This document shows positions 7,085-13,781 of a stretch of DNA of 15,663 nucleotides, piece by piece. The position numbers were made by a program, and so were the translations under genes. This stretch comes from JACRAR01 sp041674465 (GTDB lineage Bacteria; Pseudomonadota; Gammaproteobacteria; Burkholderiales; Rhodocyclaceae): NCBI GenBank assembly GCA_041674465.1, contig JBAYVV010000090.1:1-15663 (forward strand), given 5' to 3'. The stretch's first letter is position 1, and each line of letters begins with the position of its first letter. The notes below the pieces were generated by a model. That model made no database searches and was not told where the DNA came from. It was given only the letters and a program-made list of their open reading frames with translations.

Positions 7085-7510
7085 TCAGGCGGATTGGCGC
7101 ACCCGTTTGGATTTGGTGCGGGTGGTGGCTGCCGCTTCGCTGGCCAGGATGTCCTGGCACTGCTGCTCAAAGCCGTTGATTTCGGCCAGCAGGGCCTCGA
7201 TGTCTTCGCGCTGCTGCTGGAGTGCGGCGCGGCGCTGCTGGAGCGCAGCAAGAAACTTGACCAGTTGGCCTTCCTCGTCGCGCGCCGTGTCGTACATGTC
7301 GATCACGTCCTTGATCTCGGCCAGGCTCAGCCCCAGCCGCTTGCCGCGCAGGGCCAGCTTGAGCCGGGTGCGATCGCGTTTCGCATAAACGCGCTGCAAG
7401 CCCTCGCGGCGTGGAAACAACAGGCCCTGATCCTCGTAGTAGCGGATCGTGCGTGGCGTGACGTCGAATTCGCGGGATAGCTCGGTGATGGTAAAAGTGG
7501 CTTGGCTCAT
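7085..7510 (-). CDS. liuR: MerR-family transcriptional regulator, LiuR-like
   Basis: A 141-residue regulator with an N-terminal winged helix-turn-helix, FTITELSREFDVTPRTIRYY (6-25), then EDQGLLFPRREGLQRVY (26-42), the classic MerR layout. Residues about 75-120 form a dimerisation coiled coil with a repeated AALQQ(Q/R)R unit, and the tail is basic (TKSKRVRQ). No Cys cluster for metal binding is visible, so a small-molecule acyl-CoA effector is more likely than a metal. The ATG at 7508-7510 is chosen because the DNA-binding domain begins directly after it; an upstream in-frame TTG would add 19 unrelated residues. It lies upstream of the liu operon on the same strand, with a palindromic operator just past its stop codon. 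Known LiuR proteins control leucine and isovalerate use. The C-terminal effector site is not recognisable by eye. Confidence 0.87.
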   Translation of the reverse strand: MSQATFTITELSREFDVTPRTIRYYEDQGLLFPRREGLQRVYAKRDRTRLKLALRGKRLGLSLAEIKDVIDMYDTARDEEGQLVKFLAALQQRRAALQQQREDIEALLAEINGFEQQCQDILASEAAATTRTKSKRVRQSA

Positions 7511-7654
7511 TCGCTGCAATTCGACTTCAAGGGATGCGCAGGCAAGTGCTGCACTGCGGCATGACAAGGTAGAATATCAAGTTCTGCCGCACCGGCCCGC
7601 AAGGGAAGTTCTGCAGATTCCGAAATTCTAGGCCAATTCTTCCCGCCATTCACA
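7511..7654. other. Divergent intergenic region between liuR and the MBL-phaC pair
   Basis: At 144 bp this is the largest gap between genes in the window, and it must hold the promoters of liuR (minus) and the MBL-fold gene (plus). I see no strong -35/-10 pair on either strand. A TAGAAT at 7570-7575 on the plus strand is a weak -10 candidate without a good -35. AGTGC-T-GCACT (7545-7555) is a short inverted repeat, and AAGTTCTGC occurs twice in direct orientation (7579-7587 and 7606-7614). No copy of the GTTGAC operator is present. Confidence 0.45.
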
Positions 7655-8665
7655 GTGCAGATCAACTATCCATTCGATTTTCTTCCTGAACCGGGCAGCG
7701 CTCGCGAAGTCGCTCCCGGGGTTCTGTGGGTACGCATGCCGCTACCGTTCGCGCTCGACCACATCAACCTCTGGTTGCTGCAGGATGGATCGGAGTGGAC
7801 CGTGGTGGATACCGGTGTCGCCCTGGACGGCCTGAAAGACTGCTGGCGCAAATTGTTATCGGCCTATCCCTTGCGGCGCCAGATTGTTACCCACTGGCAT
7901 CCGGATCACATTGGTCTGTCCGGCTGGCTGAAACAGGAAACGGGTGCGCCGCTGTGGATTACCGAAAGCGAATATCTCACTTCGCAGATGGTCTACGCGC
8001 AAATCGGCAGCTTCGGCATGCCGCCCATGGTCGAGATGTTCCGGCAACACGGCCTTGATGCGCAACGCGCGGAGGCCATGGAGAAGGTTAACGGCACCTA
8101 CCAGCGCAACTGCTCGCCGGCACCGCTCAGCTATCGCCGCATGTTCGATGGTGAGCGCATCGACGTGGGCGGACGTACCTGGCGCGTGATCGTCGGCCAT
8201 GGCCATTCGCCCGAGCACGCGGCGCTGTATTGCGCGGAACTCAAGGTGCTGATCTCGGGTGACATGCTGTTGCCGCGCATCACCACCAACGTCAGCGCGC
8301 GACCTTCAAATCTGGATGGCAATCCGCTTGGCCTGTTTCTCGACTCGATCGCCCGCTTCGAGCCCCTGCCGCAAGACACGCTGGTGCTGCCCTCGCATGG
8401 TGCACCTTTCATGGGACTGCATGATCGCGTTGCCGCCTTGCGGCAGCATCACCAGGATCGCTTCGCCGCGTTGCTCGCAACCATCGATCATCCCATGACT
8501 GCAGCTGAACTGGTGCCGGTATTATTCTCCCGACCGCTCGACGATGCGTTTCAGGTCATGTTCGCCATGGGCGAGACCATGGCACACCTTAAGTATCTTG
8601 AGTATTCCCGACAAATCGCTCGTGTGACGAGCAAGGATTGCATCCGCTTCGACAAGTTGCCCTAA
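7655..8665 (+). CDS. Metallo-beta-lactamase-fold hydrolase
   Basis: A 336-residue protein with the metal-binding motif HWHPDH at 80-85 (HxHxDH), further ligand candidates in GHGHSPEH (181-188), and Asp203 in LISGDMLLPR. These are the dinuclear metal ligands of the MBL superfamily. The N-terminal PGVLWVRMPLPFALDHINLWLL (21-42) is typical of a glyoxalase II-related subgroup. The C-terminal third (about 240-336) is an extra helical region. The start is a GTG without a clear Shine-Dalgarno; the next ATG would remove the first beta strands, so GTG is preferred. No signal peptide is seen, so it is cytoplasmic. It ends 12 bp before phaC, so the pair is co-transcribed. Hydrolysis of a thioester or other small ester linked to PHA or acyl-CoA metabolism is a guess from context; the substrate is unknown. 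Confidence 0.85.
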   Translation: MQINYPFDFLPEPGSAREVAPGVLWVRMPLPFALDHINLWLLQDGSEWTVVDTGVALDGLKDCWRKLLSAYPLRRQIVTHWHPDHIGLSGWLKQETGAPLWITESEYLTSQMVYAQIGSFGMPPMVEMFRQHGLDAQRAEAMEKVNGTYQRNCSPAPLSYRRMFDGERIDVGGRTWRVIVGHGHSPEHAALYCAELKVLISGDMLLPRITTNVSARPSNLDGNPLGLFLDSIARFEPLPQDTLVLPSHGAPFMGLHDRVAALRQHHQDRFAALLATIDHPMTAAELVPVLFSRPLDDAFQVMFAMGETMAHLKYLEYSRQIARVTSKDCIRFDKLP

Positions 8666-8677
8666 CAGGAGATCGCC

Positions 8678-10504
8678 ATGCCCAGCAAGGACACCCCGGT
8701 AAGCCAGCAAGAGATTCCCAACCCCAAGGAAATCGCCAAGACTTATGCCGAAGTGGCACAGCGCGCCTCCAAGATGATCGTCGATCACATGCAGCGCCAG
8801 ATGAAACAGGGCGTGAGTGCCCCGTCGGACGAGTTGGGCATCGCCCAGGCCTTCATGGACATGATGGCCAAGATGCTCGCCAACCCTTACAAGATGGCGC
8901 AGGCGCAGATGAATCTGGTGTGGGATTATTTCTCCCTCTGGCAGCATTCGATGATGCGCTTCACCGGCGTTCATGGTGCCCCGATCGCCAGCCCGGTCAA
9001 GGGCGACAACCGTTTCAAGGATGCCGAATGGGAAGAGCACTTCCTGTTCGATTTCATGAAGCAGTCCTATCTCATTACCGCCCGTCACATTCACGAGGCG
9101 GTCAGCAAGGTCGAAGGCCTGGAGGACAATTCAAAGAAAAAAGTTAACTTCTTTACGCGCCAGTTCATCGATGCCCTGTCGCCGTCCAACTTCGCCATCA
9201 CCAATCCGGAAGTGCTGCGCGAAACGCTCAAGAGTCACGGCCAGAACCTGCTCAATGGCTTCAACAACCTGCTGCGCGACATCGAGGATGGCGAGGGCCA
9301 GCTGCGCGTCAAGATGAGCGATCCGAATGCTTTCGAGATCGGCCGCAACGTGGGCACCACGCCCGGCAAAGTGGTTTTCCAGAACGACCTGATCCAGCTG
9401 CTGCAGTTCACCCCGACCACCAAGGACGTGCTCAAGCGCCCCCTGCTGATCATCCCGCCCTGGATCAACAAGTACTACATCCTCGACTTGCGCCAGTCGA
9501 ATTCGTTCATCAAATGGGCGACCGATCAGGGCCACACTGTCTTCGTCATTTCCTGGGTCAACCCGGATGCGAAGCTGGCGCTGAAGGGTTTCGACGCCTA
9601 TATGACGGAAGGTTCCCTGGCGGCGCTCGACGCTGTCTGCAAACAAACCGGCGTGCAGGAGGTCAACCTGATCGGCTATTGTCTCGGCGGCACCTTGCTT
9701 GGCACGACGCTGGGCTACCAGGCTGCCAAGAAGGACAAGCGCATCGCCTCCGCCACCTTCTTCGTCGCGCTACTCGACTTTTCGATTCCCGGCGAACTGG
9801 GCGTGTTCATCGACGAGCAGCAAGTTGCCAGCCTGGAAAAGAAAATGGAAGAGCGCGGCTTCCTGGAAGGTTCGGAAATGGCCGGCACCTTCAACATGCT
9901 GCGTTCCAACGACCTGATCTGGTCGTTCGTGGTGAACAACTACCTGATGGGCAAGCAGCCGTTTCCCTTCGACCTGCTCTACTGGAACTCCGACTCGACC
10001 CGCATGCCCTACAAGATGCACAGCTTCTATCTGCGCAACATGTACATGAAGAACCTGCTCAAGGAGCCCGGCGGTATCGAAGTCAACGGCGTACCGATCG
10101 ACATCAGCAAGGTCAAGGTACCGAGTTATTTCATCTCCACCATCGAAGATCACATTGCGCCCTGGAAAAGCACTTATCTCGGCGCCACCCGCCTGGGCGG
10201 GCCGGTGCGCTTCGTGCTCGGCGGCTCCGGCCATATCGCCGGCATCGTCAATCCGCCTGCCGCAAACAAATACGGCTACTGGACCAATGATGCCAAGAGC
10301 ATGCCGGAAACACCCGAAGCCTGGTTTGAGGGCACCAAGCAAAGCGAAGGTTCCTGGTGGACCGACTGGCAGAAGTGGGTCACGGGGCTGGACAACACCA
10401 AGGTGCCGGCACGAGATCCAGCCAAGGGCAAACTCAAGGTGATCGAAGATGCGCCGGGTTCCTTCGTCAAGTTCCGTCTCGACACGCAGAAGAAGAAAGA
10501 CTGA
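8678..10504 (+). CDS. phaC: Class I poly(3-hydroxyalkanoate) synthase
   Basis: A 608-residue PhaC that polymerises short-chain (R)-3-hydroxyacyl-CoA into PHA at the granule surface. The N-terminal domain (about 1-200) includes the PhaC_N-type segment DAEWEEHFLFDFMKQSYL. The alpha/beta-hydrolase domain holds the modified lipase box GYCLGG with nucleophile Cys335, then Asp491 in EDHIAPW and His519 in GSGHIAGIVNPP, so the triad is complete. RPLLIIPPWINKYYILDL and YWNSDSTRMP are class I signatures. No phaE or phaR partner is adjacent, in line with class I. A clear AGGAG (8667-8671) lies 6 nt before the ATG. No phaA, phaB or phasin lies next to it; the unusual partner is the MBL-fold gene upstream. 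No convincing terminator follows the stop before the next gene 92 bp on. Confidence 0.96.
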   Translation: MPSKDTPVSQQEIPNPKEIAKTYAEVAQRASKMIVDHMQRQMKQGVSAPSDELGIAQAFMDMMAKMLANPYKMAQAQMNLVWDYFSLWQHSMMRFTGVHGAPIASPVKGDNRFKDAEWEEHFLFDFMKQSYLITARHIHEAVSKVEGLEDNSKKKVNFFTRQFIDALSPSNFAITNPEVLRETLKSHGQNLLNGFNNLLRDIEDGEGQLRVKMSDPNAFEIGRNVGTTPGKVVFQNDLIQLLQFTPTTKDVLKRPLLIIPPWINKYYILDLRQSNSFIKWATDQGHTVFVISWVNPDAKLALKGFDAYMTEGSLAALDAVCKQTGVQEVNLIGYCLGGTLLGTTLGYQAAKKDKRIASATFFVALLDFSIPGELGVFIDEQQVASLEKKMEERGFLEGSEMAGTFNMLRSNDLIWSFVVNNYLMGKQPFPFDLLYWNSDSTRMPYKMHSFYLRNMYMKNLLKEPGGIEVNGVPIDISKVKVPSYFISTIEDHIAPWKSTYLGATRLGGPVRFVLGGSGHIAGIVNPPAANKYGYWTNDAKSMPETPEAWFEGTKQSEGSWWTDWQKWVTGLDNTKVPARDPAKGKLKVIEDAPGSFVKFRLDTQKKKD

Positions 10505-10574
10505 TCCGACAAACCTGGTGTCGTCCAATGGGGCTGCAACTCCGCTGCGACATCAGGGTTTACTTCGAAGGGGA

Positions 10575-10596
10575 TTGGGACTAAATTCCCAAAGGA
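10575..10596 (+). promoter_or_regulatory. Small hairpin and ribosome-binding site before the EAL-HDOD gene
   Basis: TTGGGA (10575-10580) and TCCCAA (10587-10592) can pair around a 6-nt loop, and the second arm covers the first two bases of AAAGGA (10591-10596). AAAGGA directly touches the ATG at 10597 but lies 9 nt before an in-frame TTG at 10606, so the start codon is uncertain. There is no U-tract after the stem, so this is not a standard terminator. Confidence 0.35.
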
Positions 10597-11862
10597 ATGA
10601 GTACCTTGCTTGAGCCGACCAAGGATATTTATCTGGGCAAGCAGCCGCTGATCGACCGGGATCAGGCGGTGATCGGCTACGAGTTGCTGTTCCGCGACAC
10701 GACCGATAACTTCTCGGTTATCACCAGCGCCAAGGCGGCGACTGCCGACGTGGTCTGCAAGGCTTTCGCGGAACTTGGCCTGGCCAACGCACTCGGCAAC
10801 CAGAAGGCCTTCATCAACGTCGATGAGGATTTCTTGTGCGAGGACGGCATCGCGGAGTTTCTGCCGAAAGAAACGGTCTTGCTCGAGATCGATGCCAGCC
10901 AAGGCGTTACACCCCGATTGCTTGACCGTTGTAGTGAGTTGCGGGGACTTGGCTATGAGTTCTCGGTTGCCGGCATCAACATGATTTCCGAGCCGGAAAG
11001 CCGGCTGCTGCAATTGGCCTCTTACTCGAAGCTGGACGTCAGCGCAGTTGCGGCGGATCGCGATACATCGATAGTCTCGCGCTTGCGTTCCATGTCAACC
11101 AAGGTGATCGCCAACCGGGTCGAGTCGCTGGAGGAAAAAAAGCTTTGCAGCGATCTGGGCTTCGATATTTTCCAGGGATACTATTTTGCCCACCCCGTCA
11201 TCGTCGAAGGCCGCAAGCTGGATTCGTCGTACCGGGGGTTGATGCGCATCATCAACCTGATCAATGAAAATGCCGACGTGGCGCAGATCGAAGCCGTTTT
11301 CAAGAGCGAACCCGGACTGGCGATCAACCTGCTACGCCTGACCAACGCGGTGGGCATGGGCGCGCACGCACGGATCACGTCGATTCGTCATGCGATCACC
11401 GTCGTCGGCATGCGCCAGATCCAGCGCTGGCTGACGCTGTTGCTCTTCAGTCATTCCGGAGGCAACGCCAATGTCAGCAGCAATCCCCTGATGCAAACGG
11501 CGGCACTGCGTGGCTGTTTCATGGAACTGCTTGCGTCACGCTGCTTCCCGGCCAAGCGCGACTTGCGCGATCCGGCCTTCATCACCGGCCTGATGTCCTA
11601 CATGCCGGCGGCGCTGGGGATGACCATGACCGACATACTTTCCCAGATCGCCGTCACCAGCGAAGTCAAGCTGGCCCTGGGCCCGCATGAGGGAGAACTG
11701 GGACTGTTGCTGAACCTGACCGAGAATTACGACAACGAGAACATCGATGCGACCGCGGCACTGCTCAAGCGCTTTGGCAACAAGATCACCTTTCAGACGC
11801 TGGGTTTGTGCCTGAGCGAGACGATCGCCTGGGTACAGCAACTCGGCCGCGAAGCGGAGTAG
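10597..11862 (+). CDS. EAL-HDOD signalling protein (YuxH type) with degenerate EAL domain
   Basis: A 421-residue two-domain protein: EAL-like (about 10-203) then HDOD (about 208-405). The EAL part keeps YELLFR (28-33, Glu29), FINV (Asn74), LLEID (Glu97), SKLD (Lys145, Asp147), NRVES (Glu176) and the end motif FQGYYFAHP (192-200). The metal-binding DDF motif, expected after GYEFSV, reads AGIN (125-128), so both Asp residues are lost and c-di-GMP hydrolysis is unlikely. The HDOD part has SEPGLAINLLRLTNA and ITSIRHAITVVGMRQIQRWL, a typical start of that domain, which is thought to act in protein interaction and signalling. The ATG is used here, but the AAAGGA touches it; a TTG at 10606 is a plausible alternative. 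No target can be named. It may be read through from phaC. Confidence 0.9.
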   Translation: MSTLLEPTKDIYLGKQPLIDRDQAVIGYELLFRDTTDNFSVITSAKAATADVVCKAFAELGLANALGNQKAFINVDEDFLCEDGIAEFLPKETVLLEIDASQGVTPRLLDRCSELRGLGYEFSVAGINMISEPESRLLQLASYSKLDVSAVAADRDTSIVSRLRSMSTKVIANRVESLEEKKLCSDLGFDIFQGYYFAHPVIVEGRKLDSSYRGLMRIINLINENADVAQIEAVFKSEPGLAINLLRLTNAVGMGAHARITSIRHAITVVGMRQIQRWLTLLLFSHSGGNANVSSNPLMQTAALRGCFMELLASRCFPAKRDLRDPAFITGLMSYMPAALGMTMTDILSQIAVTSEVKLALGPHEGELGLLLNLTENYDNENIDATAALLKRFGNKITFQTLGLCLSETIAWVQQLGREAE

Positions 11863-11864
11863 AG

Positions 11865-12509
11865 CTACTTCTTCTGACCCTGCTCCGCCCGCACCTTCCT
11901 GATCAATTCATCGATGATCGCTGGCAGCGCCTCGTTGCTGTCGGCCATATTGTTTGAAGTGAAATATTTCCCGCCGACCACGACCGCCGGCACGCCACGG
12001 ATGGCATGGGCCTGGGTCAGTTCCTGGGCACGATTGATTTTGGCCTGCACGGCGGCTGAATTGTAGGCAGTGGCGAACTTGCCCCGCTCGACGCCCTGCT
12101 TTGCCAGCCACTCGCCAACCTCAACCTCGCTGGTGTGGTTCAGGCGCCCGACATGGATCGCATCGAAGAGTGCGGTGCGCAGACGGTTCTCTTCACCAAG
12201 CGCGTCGAGCGTGTAATAGAGCCTGGCCGCGGGCACCCAGCGCGCATCGAGGAAGATCGCCGGAACGCGGCGGAAGGCGACATCTTTGGGAAGAGTCTTC
12301 AGCCACTGGTTAAGGACCGGCTCCAGTTCGTGGCAATGGGGACAGCCATACCAGAAGAATTCCGTGACTTCGATCTTGCCGACAGCCTCGGTCGGCTGCG
12401 GCGCGATCAGCTTGAATTCTTCGCCTTCCTTCAGTTCGGCCCGGGCGGCACCTGCGAGCCAGGACAGCAACAGGGTCGCGAGGACTAAGGCGATACGGCC
12501 AGGACGCAT
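11865..12509 (-). CDS. Periplasmic DsbA-type thiol:disulfide oxidoreductase, copy 1
   Basis: A 214-residue precursor. Residues 1-24 look like a Sec signal peptide (hydrophobic IALVLATLLLSWLAGA, cleavage after ARA). The mature domain has TEFFWYGCPHCHELEPVL with active-site CPHC at 56-59, the helical insert, and the cis-Pro loop RGVPAVVVGG (Pro174). It should oxidise or exchange disulfides in exported proteins, re-oxidised by DsbB, which is not in the window. It lies 12 bp after the stop of a closely similar dsbA-like gene and has no clear Shine-Dalgarno. It shares the overall plan of that gene, including the RVP-IF and AARLYY(T/A)LDALGE segments, so the two are paralogues. Its stop codon faces that of the EAL-HDOD gene 2 bp away. 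Which copy is the housekeeping DsbA is uncertain. Confidence 0.9.
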   Translation of the reverse strand: MRPGRIALVLATLLLSWLAGAARAELKEGEEFKLIAPQPTEAVGKIEVTEFFWYGCPHCHELEPVLNQWLKTLPKDVAFRRVPAIFLDARWVPAARLYYTLDALGEENRLRTALFDAIHVGRLNHTSEVEVGEWLAKQGVERGKFATAYNSAAVQAKINRAQELTQAHAIRGVPAVVVGGKYFTSNNMADSNEALPAIIDELIRKVRAEQGQKK

Positions 12510-12521
12510 GGGCAGAGCCGC

Positions 12522-13154
12522 TTATTTCCTGCCTTGTTCGGCGCGTGCTTTGGCGATCAGTTCGTCCACCAGTTTCATCATCTCGTCGAAACTGCCCGGG
12601 TAATTGTCGGGAGTGCGGTATTTGCCGGCGACGACGAAGGCGGGTACGCCGGGTATGGCGTATGCCCCCTGCTTCTGCTTGCTGCCCTGTGCCTTGCTTT
12701 GCACCGTGAAGGAATTGTAGGCGTCGCTGAATTTCTTGCGATCGAGCCCTTTCTTGACAACCCAGTTGGTCACGTTGGCTTCGTTGCCGAGATCGGTGTT
12801 CTCGCGGTGGATCGCGGTGAAGGCGGCGCCATGGAGCTTATCCAGTTCGCCCAGCGCATCCAGCGCGTAATAAAGCCGGGCTGGCGCTTCCCACTGCGGC
12901 CGGAAAATGACCGGGACGCGCACGAACACCACATCCTTGGCCAGGGTTTTCTGCCACTTGGCGACGACGGGATCGATGTGATCGCAGTGGGGACACATGT
13001 AGGAAAAAAACTCGAGCACTTCGACCTTGCCTTTTTCAGTCGCTTGCGGCGGACTGACCAATTCGTAGTCGCGACCCTGCTTGAGCTCGGCCTGGACGGT
13101 TACGCTGGCGAACATCAGCATCAAACCGGCAAGAAAACTGGTGAATTTCTGCAT
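12522..13154 (-). CDS. dsbA: Periplasmic DsbA-type thiol:disulfide oxidoreductase, copy 2
   Basis: A 210-residue precursor with a signal peptide (residues 1-22, cleavage after VQA) and a DsbA fold. LEFFSYMCPHCDHIDPVV carries the CPHC active site at 54-57, and IPGVPAFVVAGKYRT carries the cis-Pro at 171. The family introduces disulfides into newly exported periplasmic proteins. AAAGGAG (13161-13167) lies 6 nt before the ATG and overlaps the stop of the SPOR gene. It has the stronger ribosome-binding site and is the first of the two paralogues in the operon, which makes it the better candidate for the main DsbA. C-terminal DELIAKARAEQGRK closely matches the ELIRKVRAEQGQKK end of the neighbour. 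That the pair has split roles is an inference. Confidence 0.91.
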   Translation of the reverse strand: MQKFTSFLAGLMLMFASVTVQAELKQGRDYELVSPPQATEKGKVEVLEFFSYMCPHCDHIDPVVAKWQKTLAKDVVFVRVPVIFRPQWEAPARLYYALDALGELDKLHGAAFTAIHRENTDLGNEANVTNWVVKKGLDRKKFSDAYNSFTVQSKAQGSKQKQGAYAIPGVPAFVVAGKYRTPDNYPGSFDEMMKLVDELIAKARAEQGRK

Positions 13155-13165
13155 GAACTTCTCCT

Positions 13166-13780
13166 TTATGGATGAGCCGCTGGGGTTTCCTTGGCTTTGA
13201 CCACGCTCGCCTGGATTCCGTTCTGCGATAGCTGGGTGCGCACGCGGTTCATCTCTTCCGGCTTGACGAACGGACCGACCCTGACCCGGTGCAAGAGCCC
13301 CTTGTCAGGAATATTCACTTCCTGCACGCTGGCCTCCAGTCCCATCAGGGCCAGCTTCGCCTTGAGGTTGTCGGCATCGGCGGGTTTCTGGAAAGCGCCC
13401 GCTTGCAGGTACAAGGTTTCAATGGGGGGCAGCGGGGCATCGGCCGCCGCCGGCACAGGATTCGGCTGTGCCTTGGCATCGGCCGCCGCTGGCGCGGCTT
13501 CCTGACCGCTGGGCAGAATTTTGTAGAACTCAAAACGCGGCTTCTCACTGACCTTGTCACCTGGTTTGCCGGGTAACGATTGCGGTGTTTGAGTTGCTGC
13601 ACCCGGCTTGGCTTCCGGTTTTTCCGGGCGGGACAGCTTGTCGAGGAAAGGCAGGGGCGTTTTGTTGAGATACCAGACCACGCCGAAGGCGATCAGCACC
13701 CCGATCACCAGGCCCAGGAACACCCCGAGCAGCGTGCCGCCGCGTTGTCGCTGTTGTCGCTTGGAATTTCTTGAGTTCAT
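13166..13780 (-). CDS. SPOR-domain inner-membrane protein (FtsN-like)
   Basis: A 204-residue single-pass membrane protein. A basic cytoplasmic tail (residues 1-14) is followed by a membrane helix at about 15-37 (GTLLGVFLGLVIGVLIAFGV) and a Pro/Ala-rich periplasmic linker (about 45-120) with the segment RFEFYKILP (82-90). The C-terminal SPOR domain (about 122-197) starts with LYLQAGAFQ and includes HRVRVGPF. SPOR domains bind denuded glycan strands of septal peptidoglycan, so a role in cell division or wall remodelling is likely. The ATG lies 1 bp past the argS stop, with AGAGAG inside argS as ribosome-binding site, so it is translationally coupled. The RFEFYKILP segment is shared by similar proteins placed next to argS and dsbA in betaproteobacteria. 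Whether it is the functional FtsN is not settled. Confidence 0.88.
   Translation of the reverse strand: MNSRNSKRQQRQRGGTLLGVFLGLVIGVLIAFGVVWYLNKTPLPFLDKLSRPEKPEAKPGAATQTPQSLPGKPGDKVSEKPRFEFYKILPSGQEAAPAAADAKAQPNPVPAAADAPLPPIETLYLQAGAFQKPADADNLKAKLALMGLEASVQEVNIPDKGLLHRVRVGPFVKPEEMNRVRTQLSQNGIQASVVKAKETPAAHP
13437..13489. repeat. Two 14-bp direct repeats in the SPOR-protein linker
   Basis: The 14-mer GCATCGGCCGCCGC occurs at 13437-13450 and again at 13476-13489, 39 bp (13 codons) apart and in frame. It encodes the repeated AAADA units of the Ala/Pro-rich linker. It looks like a small in-frame duplication or simply low-complexity coding DNA. Confidence 0.6.
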
Positions 13781-13781
13781 C

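Noticed and set aside
7085..7567. A longer MerR regulator starting at a TTG at 7567
   Set aside because: MerR proteins start directly before the helix-turn-helix; the added 19 residues have no counterpart.
7545..7614. PhaR- or LiuR-type operator in the divergent gap
   Set aside because: The AGTGC-T-GCACT inverted repeat and the AAGTTCTGC direct repeat are short, match no motif I can confirm, and lack promoter context.
10505..10596. Rho-independent terminator after phaC
   Set aside because: The only stem found (TTGGGA/TCCCAA) has no T-run and abuts the next gene's ribosome-binding site.
11858..11869. Inverted repeat AGTAG-AG-CTACT as a bidirectional terminator
   Set aside because: The loop is only 2 nt, the stem is short and AT-rich, and no T-tract follows on either strand.
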